A DNA stretch of 64,000 nucleotides from Opitutaceae bacterium TAV5 (GCA_000242935.3 CP007053.1:186001-250000); one strand, 5' to 3'; numbered from the stretch's first letter, positions 37,771 to 47,653 are shown. Numbers and translations: made by a program. The notes: generated by a model not told the origin, from the letters alone.

Positions 37771-38775
37771 ATGCGAATGCGCCGGATCAAACTCGCCTCT
37801 GACTCCCACACCGCCATCTATCACTGCATCAGCCGCACCATCAACGGCGAGCACCTGCTCGACGCCGCTGCCAAGGAAGTTTTCCGCAAACAGATGTGGC
37901 AAATCGCCGATTACTGCGGTGTGGAAATCATCACCTACGCCATCCTCTCCAACCACTTCCATATTCTCATCCGCATTCCCCAAAAACAACCCGTCACCGA
38001 CGCCGAACTCCTCCGCCGATACAAGGTTCTCTACCCCAAACCCACCCGCTACAAGGCCGCCTTCATCGAGGTCATCGCCAGCCACCTCGCCAACACCTCC
38101 GATCCCGCAATCATCAGGGAAGCCAATGCATGGCGCGTCCGGCAACTCGCCCTCATGGGCGACGTTTCCCCGTTCATGAAGCTCCTCAAGCAACGCTTCA
38201 CCATCTGGTTCAACAAAACCCGCAACCGCTTCGGCCATCTCTGGTCCGACCGTTTCAAAAGCGTCCTCGTCGACTCCGGTGGTCGCGTCGCCGAAATCAT
38301 GGCCGCCTACATCGACCTCAACCCCGTCCGGGCCGGCCTCGCGACCGATCCCGCCGAGTATCGTTTTTGCGGATACGCGGAAGCCGTCGCCGGCAACCCG
38401 CTCGCCCGCGCCGGCCTCCGCTCCGTCATCGAAGGCCGTGACTGGAAAGACACCCAGGCCGGCTACCGGCAAATGCTCTTCGGCAAAGGCGCCACCCCCC
38501 GGGAAGGACAGGGCGAAATCCCCGATGCAGACTTCCGGCGCGTCATGCACGAAAAGGGGCAGCTCCCCCTCCCTTCCCTCCTCCGTCACCGCATCCGCTA
38601 TTTCACCGACGGTGCCGTCCTCGGCTCGCGCATCTTCGTCGCCGGCTACATCGCCGCGCACAAGCGCCGCGCCGGACTCCCTCGCCGCAAATCCCCGCAT
38701 ACCCTGCCACCCGTCACCGACTGGCACACCGACCTCTCCTCGCTGCATTCCCTCCGCCGCAATGCCTTCGGCTGA
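37771..38775 (+). CDS. REP-associated type Y1 (HUH) transposase
   Basis: 334 residues. IS200/TnpA-REP family: the HUH motif is in ILSNHFHILIRIPQ, the catalytic Tyr in MAAYIDLNPVRAGLA, and GHLWSDRFKSVLV lies between them, as in RAYT proteins. The C-terminal third (MLFGKG..., HRIRYFTDGAVLGSRIFVAG) is a DNA-binding extension common in stand-alone, domesticated members; these cut and join single-stranded REP palindromes. No inverted ends or target-site duplication that would make it an insertion sequence were seen. I suggest it is linked to the REP/REPIN-like repeats elsewhere in the window (inference). Confidence 0.85.
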   Translation: MRMRRIKLASDSHTAIYHCISRTINGEHLLDAAAKEVFRKQMWQIADYCGVEIITYAILSNHFHILIRIPQKQPVTDAELLRRYKVLYPKPTRYKAAFIEVIASHLANTSDPAIIREANAWRVRQLALMGDVSPFMKLLKQRFTIWFNKTRNRFGHLWSDRFKSVLVDSGGRVAEIMAAYIDLNPVRAGLATDPAEYRFCGYAEAVAGNPLARAGLRSVIEGRDWKDTQAGYRQMLFGKGATPREGQGEIPDADFRRVMHEKGQLPLPSLLRHRIRYFTDGAVLGSRIFVAGYIAAHKRRAGLPRRKSPHTLPPVTDWHTDLSSLHSLRRNAFG

Positions 38776-38903
38776 TCCGCGCCGCTACGGCGGCCGACCC
38801 GATTTTCCGGCACGATACCCTCTCCCCTCTCCACTCCCGTTTCTACCCACACCTTTCCGCTCGCCCCGCGCTCCGGATTGGCGGAAGTTCTCCGTTCTTT
38901 TTC

Positions 38904-40308
38904 ATGGTGCTGCCCGACATCCTTCCCGTCACGCCGTTCACCCGCCCCGCGCGGGGCGAGGTCACGCTGCCCGGCTCCAAAAGCCTCACCAACCGCGCCC
39001 TCCTCCTCGCCGCGCTTTGCGACGAGCCCGTCACGCTCACCGGCGCGCTCTTCAGCGAGGACACGCAACTCATGACCGAAGCCCTGCGCCGCCTCGGCTT
39101 CACCGTCGCCACCGACGAGGCGGCCGGCACTGCCCGGATCAGCGGGCAAGCCAACGCCTTCCGCGCCGCCGCGCCGATCGACCTCCATGTCGGCCTCGCC
39201 GGCACCGCCGCCCGCTTCCTCACCGCCCTGTGCGCCGCCGCGCCGCGCGGCATTTACCGGATCGACGGCATCCCGCAGATGCGCAAGCGCCCGATGCGCG
39301 GCCTCGTCGACGCCCTCCGCGCCCTCGGCGCCGACATCCGCTGCACCGGAGAAGAAGGGTTTTTCCCGCTGGAAATCCGCGCCCGCGGCCTGGGAGGCGG
39401 CGCCGTCACGATCGACGCCTCCGAAAGCAGCCAGATGCTCTCCGCCCTCCTCATGGTCGCGCCGCTCGCCGCCGCGCCGGTCGAGATCACCCTGGCCGGC
39501 GGAGTCCGCTGGCCCTTCGTGCAAATGACCGCCCGCCTCATGGAGCACTTCGGGCAACCCTCCCTGCAACGCTCCGGAGCAACCGAAAACCGCCTCACGC
39601 CCGCCAGTGGTCACCGTTACCGGCTCGATCCCGCCTCCGGTTCCACCTGGGCCATCGAACCCGACGCCACCGCCGCCAGCTACTTCATGGCGCTCCCGCT
39701 CGTCGTCGGCGGTGCGCTCACGCTCAACGCCCTGCGCGGCCCCGGCGGCGGCCTGCAAGGCGACACCCGGTTTGCCGAAATCATGGCACGCTGCGGCCTC
39801 CGCATCGCGGAAACCCCGCGCGGACTCGACGCGAGTTTTTCCCCCCTCCCCCCCCCCCGGCTCGGCGCAACGCCGCGGCATCACCGAAAACTTCCGCGAG
39901 TTCTCCGACACCTTTCTCACGCTCGCCGCCATCGCCCCGCTCCTCGACAGCCCCACGCGCATCAGCGGCATCGCCCACACGCGCAAGCAGGAAACCGACC
40001 GCGTCGCCGGCATGGCCCGCGAACTCGCCCGGCTCGGCCAGCATGTCACCGAAACGGAAGATGCCCTCGAAATCCGTCCCGACCTTGCCCGCCTTCGCCA
40101 GCTCACCGCCTCCGGTTCCGGCATCGAAATCGAAACTTACGGCGACCATCGTTTCGCCATGAGCTTCGGCATTCTTGGCTGTCACGATCTGCACGGCGAC
40201 GGACGCCCCTGGCTCTCGATCAAAAACCCCGCCTGCTGCGCCAAAACGTTCCCGCACTTTTTTGAATTGCTGGAGACGCTGCGTCAAAAAACCTTCACCC
40301 AACTCTAA
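38904..40308 (+). CDS. aroA: 3-phosphoshikimate 1-carboxyvinyltransferase AroA, frameshifted at a C11 run
   Basis: EPSP synthase, shikimate pathway. The first 315 residues are in one frame (GSKSLTNRALLLAA, GLAGTAARFLTALCA, DGIPQMRKRPMRGLVDAL, ASESSQMLSALLM, DATAASYFMALPLVVGG). The remaining part (GITENFREFSDTFLTLAAIA, GIAHTRKQETDRVAGMAREL, ETYGDHRFAMSFGILG) is in the next frame to 40308. The switch coincides with TCCCCCCCCCCCGG (about 39848-39858, eleven C). Removing one C restores a single frame of about 467 residues. Either a sequencing or assembly error, a true mutation, or slippage-controlled variation. Followed closely by cmk (9 bases). Confidence 0.88.
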
Positions 40309-40317
40309 CCGAATCCG

Positions 40318-41037
40318 ATGGCCATTCCCGACACCACGAGCGCAACCGCCGCCTCCAGCACCCGCAACCGCTTCCTCATTGTCGCCATCGACGGCGGCGC
40401 CGCCTCCGGCAAATCCTCCACCTCGCGCGCGCTCGCCGAACGTTTCCATTTCATGCACGTCGACACCGGCTCGTTCTACCGCGCCGTCTCCGCCGCCCTC
40501 CTCCGGCAAGGCGTGAAGCCCGACGATCCCGCCGCCGTGCGCGACGCCCTGTCCTCGCTCACCTTCGGCACGCGCATCGACGGACGCTCCGCCCGCATCG
40601 AAATCGCCGGCGAAGTCCTCCCCGAGGGCGAAATCCGCGGCCCCGCCGTCAACGTCGCCGTCTCCCATTTCGCCGCCATTCCCGAACTCCGCTCCGCCCT
40701 CCTCGCCTACCAGCGCGGCCAGGCCGACGTCGCCCGCGCCCGCGGCTTCAACGGACTTGTCATGGAGGGCCGCGACATCGGATCGGTGATTTTTCCCGAT
40801 GCCGACCTCCGGTTTTTCCTCCACGCCGATCCCGAGGAACGCGCCCGCCGCCGGGCCCGCGAAGGCGTGCAGGACGCCGTCGCCGAACGCGACCGCCTCG
40901 ACACCACGCGCAAGACCGCACCCCTCGCCTGCCCCGCCGGCGCCGCCGACATCGACTCCACCCACCTCACCCTGGAGCAGGTCGTGGACATGATCGCTGA
41001 TGCGATCACCAAAAAAGCCGAAACACTGAAAAACTGA
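40318..41037 (+). CDS. cmk: Cytidylate kinase
   Basis: 239 residues. Phosphorylates CMP/dCMP. P-loop in IVAIDGGAASGKSSTSRALA, CMP-binding residues in HVDTGSFYRAVS, the NMP-domain region and the LID arginines in MEGRDIGSVIFPDADLRFFL and DPEERARRRAREGV. The 3' end (THLTLEQVVDMIADAI) is typical. The aroA-cmk-plsC order with short gaps suggests one housekeeping operon. Confidence 0.95.
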   Translation: MAIPDTTSATAASSTRNRFLIVAIDGGAASGKSSTSRALAERFHFMHVDTGSFYRAVSAALLRQGVKPDDPAAVRDALSSLTFGTRIDGRSARIEIAGEVLPEGEIRGPAVNVAVSHFAAIPELRSALLAYQRGQADVARARGFNGLVMEGRDIGSVIFPDADLRFFLHADPEERARRRAREGVQDAVAERDRLDTTRKTAPLACPAGAADIDSTHLTLEQVVDMIADAITKKAETLKN

Positions 41038-41146
41038 TACAAAACCGCCCGCGCGCACACGCAACCAGCCGCAAGCCCGACCTGTCATACCACCCGAATC
41101 CGCCTTTCAGCTTTTCAGTTTTTCAGTTTTTCCGTCTCTCCCTCCC

Positions 41147-41803
41147 ATGCCCGCCTTTTCCCAGATCGAAATGCAGCCGCTGTACGGCATTTGCCACTAC
41201 GCGCTCGCGGTCATCTACGACATCTGTTTCCGGGGCGAACTCGCCGGGTTGCACCATGTGCCGAAAGACGGGGCGTTTCTCGTCGCCGCCAACCACGCCA
41301 GCCATCTCGATCCACCGATGATCGGCTGCCACATCCCGCGCCAGATGGCGTTTTTCGCCCGGCGCACGCTCTGGAAAGGCGGCATCGCCTCGTGGTGGCT
41401 CGACAGCGTTGGCGCGATCCCCGTGGACCGCGACGGCGGCCAGGACGTGAGCGCCATCAAGAACGTCCTCCGCGTCATCCAGTCCGGCAAGGCCCTCACG
41501 CTTTTCCCCGAAGGCACCCGCTCGGCCGACGGGCAACTCCGGCCGCCCAAGGCGGGCGTCGGCATGATCGCCTGCAAGACGCGCGTCCCCGTGTTGCCGG
41601 TGCGGATTTTCAACTCGCACATCGCCTTCGGGCGCAGTGGCAAATTCCGTCCCGGCACGCCGGTCGACATCATCTACGGCCGTCCGCTCCTGCCCGCCGA
41701 CTATGACCATCCCGCCGACGGCAAGGAGCGTTACCAGCGTGCCAGCGAGCGCATCATGGCCGCCATCGCCGCGCTGCAACCGCCTCCGGCCGTGATCGTG
41801 TAG
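41147..41803 (+). CDS. plsC: 1-acylglycerol-3-phosphate acyltransferase
   Basis: 218 residues. PlsC family: the catalytic HX4D box is in AANHASHLDPPMIG, the second block is FFARRTLWKGG, and the phosphate-binding FPEGTRSADG follows, then the VPVLPVRIFN region. Adds the second acyl chain in phospholipid synthesis at the inner membrane; the single N-terminal amphipathic segment (LYGICHYALAVIYDI) may anchor it. Third gene of the aroA-cmk-plsC run, convergent with draG. Confidence 0.92.
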   Translation: MPAFSQIEMQPLYGICHYALAVIYDICFRGELAGLHHVPKDGAFLVAANHASHLDPPMIGCHIPRQMAFFARRTLWKGGIASWWLDSVGAIPVDRDGGQDVSAIKNVLRVIQSGKALTLFPEGTRSADGQLRPPKAGVGMIACKTRVPVLPVRIFNSHIAFGRSGKFRPGTPVDIIYGRPLLPADYDHPADGKERYQRASERIMAAIAALQPPPAVIV

Positions 41804-41869
41804 CCCATTCCGGATACGAGTCCGCCCGGCGTTGCAGGGGCGCATGTGGTTCGCTTCATCTGCCCTCCG

Positions 41870-42853
41870 TCATTCTTTCTTCCATCCGCCCAGCCCGAGC
41901 AATCCCTCGACCTGCTCGCCGATTTTCTTTTTCACGCCCTCGTCCAGCTTCGCCAGCCAGCGCGCCGGGATCGCCTGCACGCCCCACAATGCTCCCGCGA
42001 GCTGGCCCGCCAGCGCGCCGTTCGTATCCGCATCGCCGCCACGGTTGACCACATCCACCACACACTCCTCAAAACTCCCCGCTCGCAAAAAACCGTCCAG
42101 CACCGTCTGCACCGTATCCGCCACATAGCCGCTCGTCCTTCCCGGCCACGGTTCGAAGGCAAACACCGGATTCCGCGCCACCAGCGTATCCGCCATGCGC
42201 CGGCAATCCGCTTGCGTCCCGCCCGCCAGCAACACGCGCGTCATCCGCCCCAGCGCCACCGTCGCCTCGTCCGAAAGCACATGCCCGTGTGTAATCCGCG
42301 CCTGTTCCACGCTCCTTTGCACGAACACCGCATCGTCTCCCTCCACCAGCGCCGCCCGCCTTTCCTCCGCCGTCATGCCTCCCGCTGCCCGCGCCGGCGG
42401 CGGCGTTCCCAGAGCCACCGGCAGATTGCGCATCAGCGCGCCGTTGCCCCCGTCTTCCTCCGCCGGCACGCCCCGCAGCGTTCCCGTTTGCAAATACCGC
42501 CGGATGCCGCGCCGGCATGTGTTGCCCACATCCACCGGACGACTCTGCAACCACGCCACGAATGCATCCGCCACCGCCCGCAGATTCCAGCCTCCGCTCG
42601 CCAGCATCGCCCCGCCCAGCGCGAGGCACATCTGCGTGTCGTCGGTCACCTGCCCGGGTTTCAGCCGCAGCCAGCCGCCTCCCTTGATCGTATCGAGCAC
42701 GCCGCCATGCACCACCCGGATCTCGCGCGGCGTCATGAACTCGACGCTCGCCCCCATCGCATCCCCGACAGCAAACCCCAGGTACGCACCCAGCGCGCGC
42801 TCTTCCAGCGAAGGTTCCGACGAGGTCGTTGCAGAAAGCGAAAGCACATTCAT
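41870..42853 (-). CDS. draG: ADP-ribosyl-[dinitrogen reductase] glycohydrolase DraG
   Basis: 327 residues. ADP-ribosylglycohydrolase fold with the dinuclear Mn site: GAYLGFAVGDAMGASVEFMT, GQVTDDTQMCLALGGAM, and the C-terminal NRGGDADTNGALAGQLAGAL. Further blocks (KGGGWLRLKPGQ, VDVGNTCRRGIRRYLQTGTL, NGALMRNLPVAL, ITHGHVLSDEATVALG, GYVADTVQTVLDGF) match DraG proteins of diazotrophs closely, including the stretch between the metal sites. It removes ADP-ribose from an arginine of NifH and so reactivates nitrogenase. Divergent from nifH. The matching transferase DraT is not in the window. A general ADP-ribosyl hydrolase is the alternative. Confidence 0.88.
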   Translation of the reverse strand: MNVLSLSATTSSEPSLEERALGAYLGFAVGDAMGASVEFMTPREIRVVHGGVLDTIKGGGWLRLKPGQVTDDTQMCLALGGAMLASGGWNLRAVADAFVAWLQSRPVDVGNTCRRGIRRYLQTGTLRGVPAEEDGGNGALMRNLPVALGTPPPARAAGGMTAEERRAALVEGDDAVFVQRSVEQARITHGHVLSDEATVALGRMTRVLLAGGTQADCRRMADTLVARNPVFAFEPWPGRTSGYVADTVQTVLDGFLRAGSFEECVVDVVNRGGDADTNGALAGQLAGALWGVQAIPARWLAKLDEGVKKKIGEQVEGLLGLGGWKKE

Positions 42854-43083
42854 CCCGCCCCGCGCACTGCTTTTTCCGTGCCAACCGGAGCGGCGGTTCC
42901 GGCCGCCCCTCCGCCGAACCCGCCGCCCTACATTTCCGTAGGAACCCCCTGCCAGCCCCGACCCGTCGGTAGCTTTCCCGCCCCTGTCTCCTCCCGTGCC
43001 AACCGGCTCCGCAAAAATTCCACATTTTTATCCCGGCAGTCTCCAACGACTAACGATCGTGCGCACCACCCGCCGCAACCCCG

Positions 43084-43099
43084 TGGCACCGCTCCCGCT
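43084..43099 (+). promoter_or_regulatory. Sigma-54-like promoter ahead of nifH
   Basis: TGGCAC-cgctc-CCGCT: a perfect -24 element, correct 5-base spacing, and the invariant GC of the -12 element (CCGC in place of TTGC). It lies 59 bases before the nifH ATG. No clear NifA-type TGT-N10-ACA site was found in the 300-base spacer with draG, so activator binding may be further off or of another kind. Confidence 0.5.
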
Positions 43100-43118
43100 A
43101 TACGTCATCCGTTCCTGA

Positions 43119-43982
<864 letters not shown>

Positions 43983-44000
43983 GCCGCCGCCCATCGCAAC

Positions 44001-44101
44001 GGAGCGGCGGCGTCCCCGCCGCCGGACGCGCGCCAGCACGCCATCAGCGCATAGTTGCGGGACACCCATCCCGGCCGGCGGCGAGGACGCCCTGCCGCTC
44101 C
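44001..44101. repeat. REPIN-like inverted pair in the nifH-nifD spacer
   Basis: Left arm GGAGCGGCGGCGTCCCCGCC (44001 onward) and right arm ending CGCCCTGCCGCTCC at 44101, whose reverse complement begins GGAGCGGCAGGGCGTCC. Each arm is a GC-rich palindrome; the loop is about 40 bases. Same family as 11757-11790. The spacer codes for no protein. Confidence 0.75.
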
Positions 44102-44187
44102 TCCAGACCGCCCGCTCCCGCACACCTACCATCGACCGACCACCCGCCATCCCACCATTCACGTCTGACCACTCACCACCACCAACG

Positions 44188-45966
44188 ATGAGCACCATCT
44201 CCGATCCACTCTCCGACGGCGCCGCTTCCGCCTCCCCTCCCGAGCCCCCCTCCCCGCCCGGCTCCTCCGCCGCGTTCGCCGACACCATCGATCCCGTCGT
44301 CGCCCGCGACGAAATGCTGAAAATCTACCCCGACAAGACCAAGAAGAAGCGCGCGAAACAATTTCTCCTCAACGACCCGGAGAACCCGCCGCAGATCGCG
44401 GCCAACACCCGCACCATCCCCGGCATCATCACCCAGCGCGGCTGCACCTACGCCGGCTGCCGCGGCGTCGTCATCGGTCCGATGCACGACGTCCTCCACA
44501 TCACGCACGGTCCCATCGGTTGCAGCTTCTACTCGTGGCAGACCCGCCGCAACCTCGCCCGCCCGACCCCCGGCCAGATCAACTACCTCCAGTATTCGAT
44601 GACCACCGACATGATGGAGGACGAGATCATCTTCGGCGGGGAAAAGAAACTCGCCGCCGCCATCCGCGAAGCCTACGCCATCTTCAAGCCCAAGGCCATC
44701 GCCGTCTACGCCACCTGCCCCGTCGGTCTCATCGGCGACGACATCCACACCGTCTGCCGCCTCGCCAAGGAGGAACTCGGCATCAACATCTTCGGCTTCT
44801 CCTGCGAAGGCTACAAGGGCGTCTCCCAGTCCGCCGGCCACCACATCGCCAACAACGGCGTGTTCAAGCACATGGTCGGACTCGACGACACGCCCGACGA
44901 CGCCGAGTTCCGCATCAACATGCTCGGCGAATACAACATCGGCGGCGACGCCTGGGAGATCGACACCCTCCTGCGCAAGTGCGGTATCCACATCACCGCT
45001 ACGCTCTCCGGCGACATCTCCTACGAGCAGGTCACCCGCTGCCACACCGTCGATCTCAACGTCGTCCAGTGCCACCGCTCCATCAACTACATGGCCGAGA
45101 TGATGGAGACCAAGTTCGGCATCCCCTGGTTCAAGGTCAACTTCATCGGCGCCGAATCCACCGCCAAGTCGCTGCGCAAGATCGCCAAGTATTTCGACTC
45201 GAAAAAGCTCACCGACCGCGTCGAGGAAGTCATCGCCCAGGAAATGGCCGTCCTCCGTCCGATCCGCGACGACGTCCGCTCGCGCTGCCAGGGCAAGACC
45301 GCCGCCCTCTTTGTCGGCGGCTCCCGCGCCCACCACTACCAGGATCTCTTCCGCGACATGGGCATGAAGGTCATCGCCGCCGGCTACGAATTCGCCCACC
45401 GCGACGACTACGAAGGCCGCGCCGTCCTCCCCACGATCAAGATCGATGCCGACTCCCGCAACATCGAGGAGATCAGCGTCGAGGCCGACGCCAAACGCTA
45501 CCGCCCGCGCAAGACGCCGGAACAAGCCGCCGCCCTCGAGGCAAGCGGCTTCACCTACCGCGACTACGAAGGCATGATGAAGGAGATGTCCAAACACACC
45601 CTGGTCATCGACGACATCTCGCACCACGAAATCGAAAAACTCATCGAAATCTACAAACCCGACGTCATCGGCTCGGGCATCAAGGAAAAGTTCATCATCG
45701 AGAAACTCGGCGTCCCCTGCAAACAGCTCCACAGCTACGATTACGGAGGACCCTATGCCGCCTTCACCGGCGCGGCCAATTTCTACAAGGAAATCGACCG
45801 CATGGTGAACACCAAGGTCTGGAAGCTCGTCACCGCGCCCTGGAAGACCAACCCGGCCGTCCCCGCGCGCCCCGTGTATAAACCGAAAGACAAATCCGCC
45901 GCCATCGAAGACGAACCCAAGACATGGAAAGCCCCCGCCGCCGCCGGTGCCGGGGACGAAGGCTAA
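44188..45966 (+). CDS. nifD: Nitrogenase molybdenum-iron protein alpha chain NifD
   Basis: 592 residues, longer than the classical 480-540. P-cluster cysteines in GCTYAGCRG, HGPIGCSFYSW and YATCPVGLIGDD; the FeMo-cofactor Cys in VQCHRSINYMAEMME (about residue 295) and the His in LHSYDYGGPY (about 515). Gln and His in GVSQSAGHHIANN correspond to the Mo-type active site. An insert of about 50-60 residues near 400-465 (FAHRDDYEGRAVLPTIKIDA to EGMMKEM) is the kind seen in clostridial-type NifD. The N-terminal 30 residues are Ser/Pro-rich and the C-terminal 40 are low-complexity. The alpha-beta tetramer reduces N2. Confidence 0.97.
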   Translation: MSTISDPLSDGAASASPPEPPSPPGSSAAFADTIDPVVARDEMLKIYPDKTKKKRAKQFLLNDPENPPQIAANTRTIPGIITQRGCTYAGCRGVVIGPMHDVLHITHGPIGCSFYSWQTRRNLARPTPGQINYLQYSMTTDMMEDEIIFGGEKKLAAAIREAYAIFKPKAIAVYATCPVGLIGDDIHTVCRLAKEELGINIFGFSCEGYKGVSQSAGHHIANNGVFKHMVGLDDTPDDAEFRINMLGEYNIGGDAWEIDTLLRKCGIHITATLSGDISYEQVTRCHTVDLNVVQCHRSINYMAEMMETKFGIPWFKVNFIGAESTAKSLRKIAKYFDSKKLTDRVEEVIAQEMAVLRPIRDDVRSRCQGKTAALFVGGSRAHHYQDLFRDMGMKVIAAGYEFAHRDDYEGRAVLPTIKIDADSRNIEEISVEADAKRYRPRKTPEQAAALEASGFTYRDYEGMMKEMSKHTLVIDDISHHEIEKLIEIYKPDVIGSGIKEKFIIEKLGVPCKQLHSYDYGGPYAAFTGAANFYKEIDRMVNTKVWKLVTAPWKTNPAVPARPVYKPKDKSAAIEDEPKTWKAPAAAGAGDEG

Positions 45967-45984
45967 GCGCCAGAGCTCCTCACG

Positions 45985-46129
45985 GGAGGGGCCGCGCTGA
46001 CGTCGTCCGGTGTGCGTTTTCCGCGCCCGGCGCGCAAACCTCGGGCCGCACAGGTTCATCGCTATCCGCTCGAAATTTTCCGCGCCCCGCCGGCACGCCT
46101 CCGCCGGACGACGTCAGCGCCGCCCCTCC
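45985..46129. repeat. Inverted repeat element in the nifD-nifK spacer
   Basis: Two 26-base arms, 45985-46010 and 46104-46129, that match in inverted orientation with one mismatch (left begins GGAGGGGCCGCGCTGACGTC, right ends CAGCGCCGCCCCTCC). Ninety-three bases lie between, with no gene. Different in sequence from the REP families above; a small non-autonomous insertion (MITE-like) or a large hairpin in the mRNA are both possible. Confidence 0.7.
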
Positions 46130-46178
46130 TCCTTCCCAATCGAAAATCCAAAATCAAAATCGAAAACTCACCACTGCC

Positions 46179-47555
46179 ATGCTCAACGGAACCACCACCG
46201 AGATCCTCGACCGCAAAGCCCTTCGCATCAACGCCGCCAAGACCTGCCAGCCCATCGGGGCCATGTATGCCTCGCTCGGCATCCACGGCTGCATGCCGCA
46301 CAGCCACGGCTCGCAGGGCTGCTGCTCCTATCACCGCTCGCACCTCACCCGCCACTTCAAGGAACCCGTCGTCGCCACGACCAGTTCCTTCACCGAAGGC
46401 GCCTCCGTCTTCGGCGGGCTCGCCAACCTCACCCAGGCGCTCAAGAACATCTTCACGATCTACAATCCCGACATCGTCGCCGTCCACACCACGTGCCTCT
46501 CCGAGGTCATCGGCGACGACATCCCCACGATCGTGAAACGCGCCCGCGAGGAAGGCGCCGTCCCCGAGGGCAAGATCGTCATCCACACCAACACCCCCAG
46601 CTTCATCGGCTCCCATGTCACCGGCTTCGCCAACATGGTGTCATCGATTATCAAATACCTGGCCGAGCGCACCGGTGAGACGAAAAACCAGATCAACCTC
46701 ATCCCCGGTTTTGTCGAACCCGCCGACATGCGCGAGTTCCGCCGCCTCACCACGCTCATGGGCGTGCCCACCGTCATCCTCCCCGACACCTCCGGCGTCC
46801 TCGACGGCGGACTCGACGGCGAATACCGGATGTTCCCCAAGGGCGGCACCACCCTGCCCGAGATTCGCAGCATGGGCGACAGCATCGCCACCCTCGCCCT
46901 CGGTCACTTCACGAGCAACCCGGCCGCCATCACGCTCGAAAACAAGCACAACGTCCCCAGCCAGCTGCTCGAACTCCCGATCGGCGTGGGCGGCACGGAT
47001 GCCTTCATCCAGGCCCTCCGCGCCTTCTCGCCCGACGGCGCGGTCCACGACGACATCGCCACCGAGCGCGGCCGCCTCATCGACATGATGAGCGACATGC
47101 AGCAGTATTTTCACCAGAAGCGCGTGGCCATCGCCGGCGACCCCGACCACGTCATCGCCATGACCAAGTTCGCCCTCGAGCTCGGCATGCTCCCCGTCTA
47201 CGTGATCACCGGCAGCATCGGCAACCACTTCGAAAAACGCCTCCACCAGCTTCTCGATCCGGTCGTGCCCGACGCGAAGATCAAGCAGCAGGCCGACTTC
47301 TTCGAGCTGCACCAGTGGATCAAGAACGCCCCCGTGGACCTGATCCTCTCCAACACCTACGGCAAGTACATCGCCCGGGTGGAGGACATCCCGCTCGTCC
47401 GCTTCGGCTTCCCGATCCTCGACCGCGTCGGTCACCGTTTCTTCACGACGATGGGCTACGCCGGCGCCATCCGCCTCATCGACCAGATCACGAGCGCCCT
47501 CTTCGACAAGAAGGACCGCATCTGCGAGGAAGAGTGGTTCGAGCTTGTCATGTAA
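46179..47555 (+). CDS. nifK: Nitrogenase molybdenum-iron protein beta chain NifK
   Basis: 458 residues, the short NifK type lacking the N-terminal extension found in proteobacteria; the same length as clostridial NifK. P-cluster cysteines in KTCQPIGAMYASLG, GSQGCCSYHRSHL and VHTTCLSEVIGDD, and the Ser region in TPSFIGSHVTGFANM. The frame is open upstream, but the ATG at 46179 starts the family's conserved N-terminus. Separated from nifD by a 212-base spacer that holds the inverted repeat, a wider gap than usual. Neither nifE, nifN nor nifB follows. Confidence 0.97.
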   Translation: MLNGTTTEILDRKALRINAAKTCQPIGAMYASLGIHGCMPHSHGSQGCCSYHRSHLTRHFKEPVVATTSSFTEGASVFGGLANLTQALKNIFTIYNPDIVAVHTTCLSEVIGDDIPTIVKRAREEGAVPEGKIVIHTNTPSFIGSHVTGFANMVSSIIKYLAERTGETKNQINLIPGFVEPADMREFRRLTTLMGVPTVILPDTSGVLDGGLDGEYRMFPKGGTTLPEIRSMGDSIATLALGHFTSNPAAITLENKHNVPSQLLELPIGVGGTDAFIQALRAFSPDGAVHDDIATERGRLIDMMSDMQQYFHQKRVAIAGDPDHVIAMTKFALELGMLPVYVITGSIGNHFEKRLHQLLDPVVPDAKIKQQADFFELHQWIKNAPVDLILSNTYGKYIARVEDIPLVRFGFPILDRVGHRFFTTMGYAGAIRLIDQITSALFDKKDRICEEEWFELVM

Positions 47556-47653
47556 AATTAATGACAGACGTCGCGCCCGCACCGCGATCGCAGGCAGCGC
47601 AGGCCGACCGCCTGCGCTGCAAAAAACAGCACCCGCACCGAACGAGAAAACCG

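Noticed and set aside
38776-38903. Possible REP flanking the Y1 transposase
   Set aside because: Only a short GCCGC/GGCGGC hairpin is present, unrelated to the window's repeat families.
39838-39862. Programmed frameshift in aroA
   Set aside because: No slippery heptamer or downstream pseudoknot is known for aroA; a run of eleven C is better explained by an error or mutation. Kept as a finding only.
43983-44187. Possible small regulatory gene (nifI type) between nifH and nifD
   Set aside because: No frame of useful length with PII-like motifs; the gap is filled by the inverted palindromic pair.
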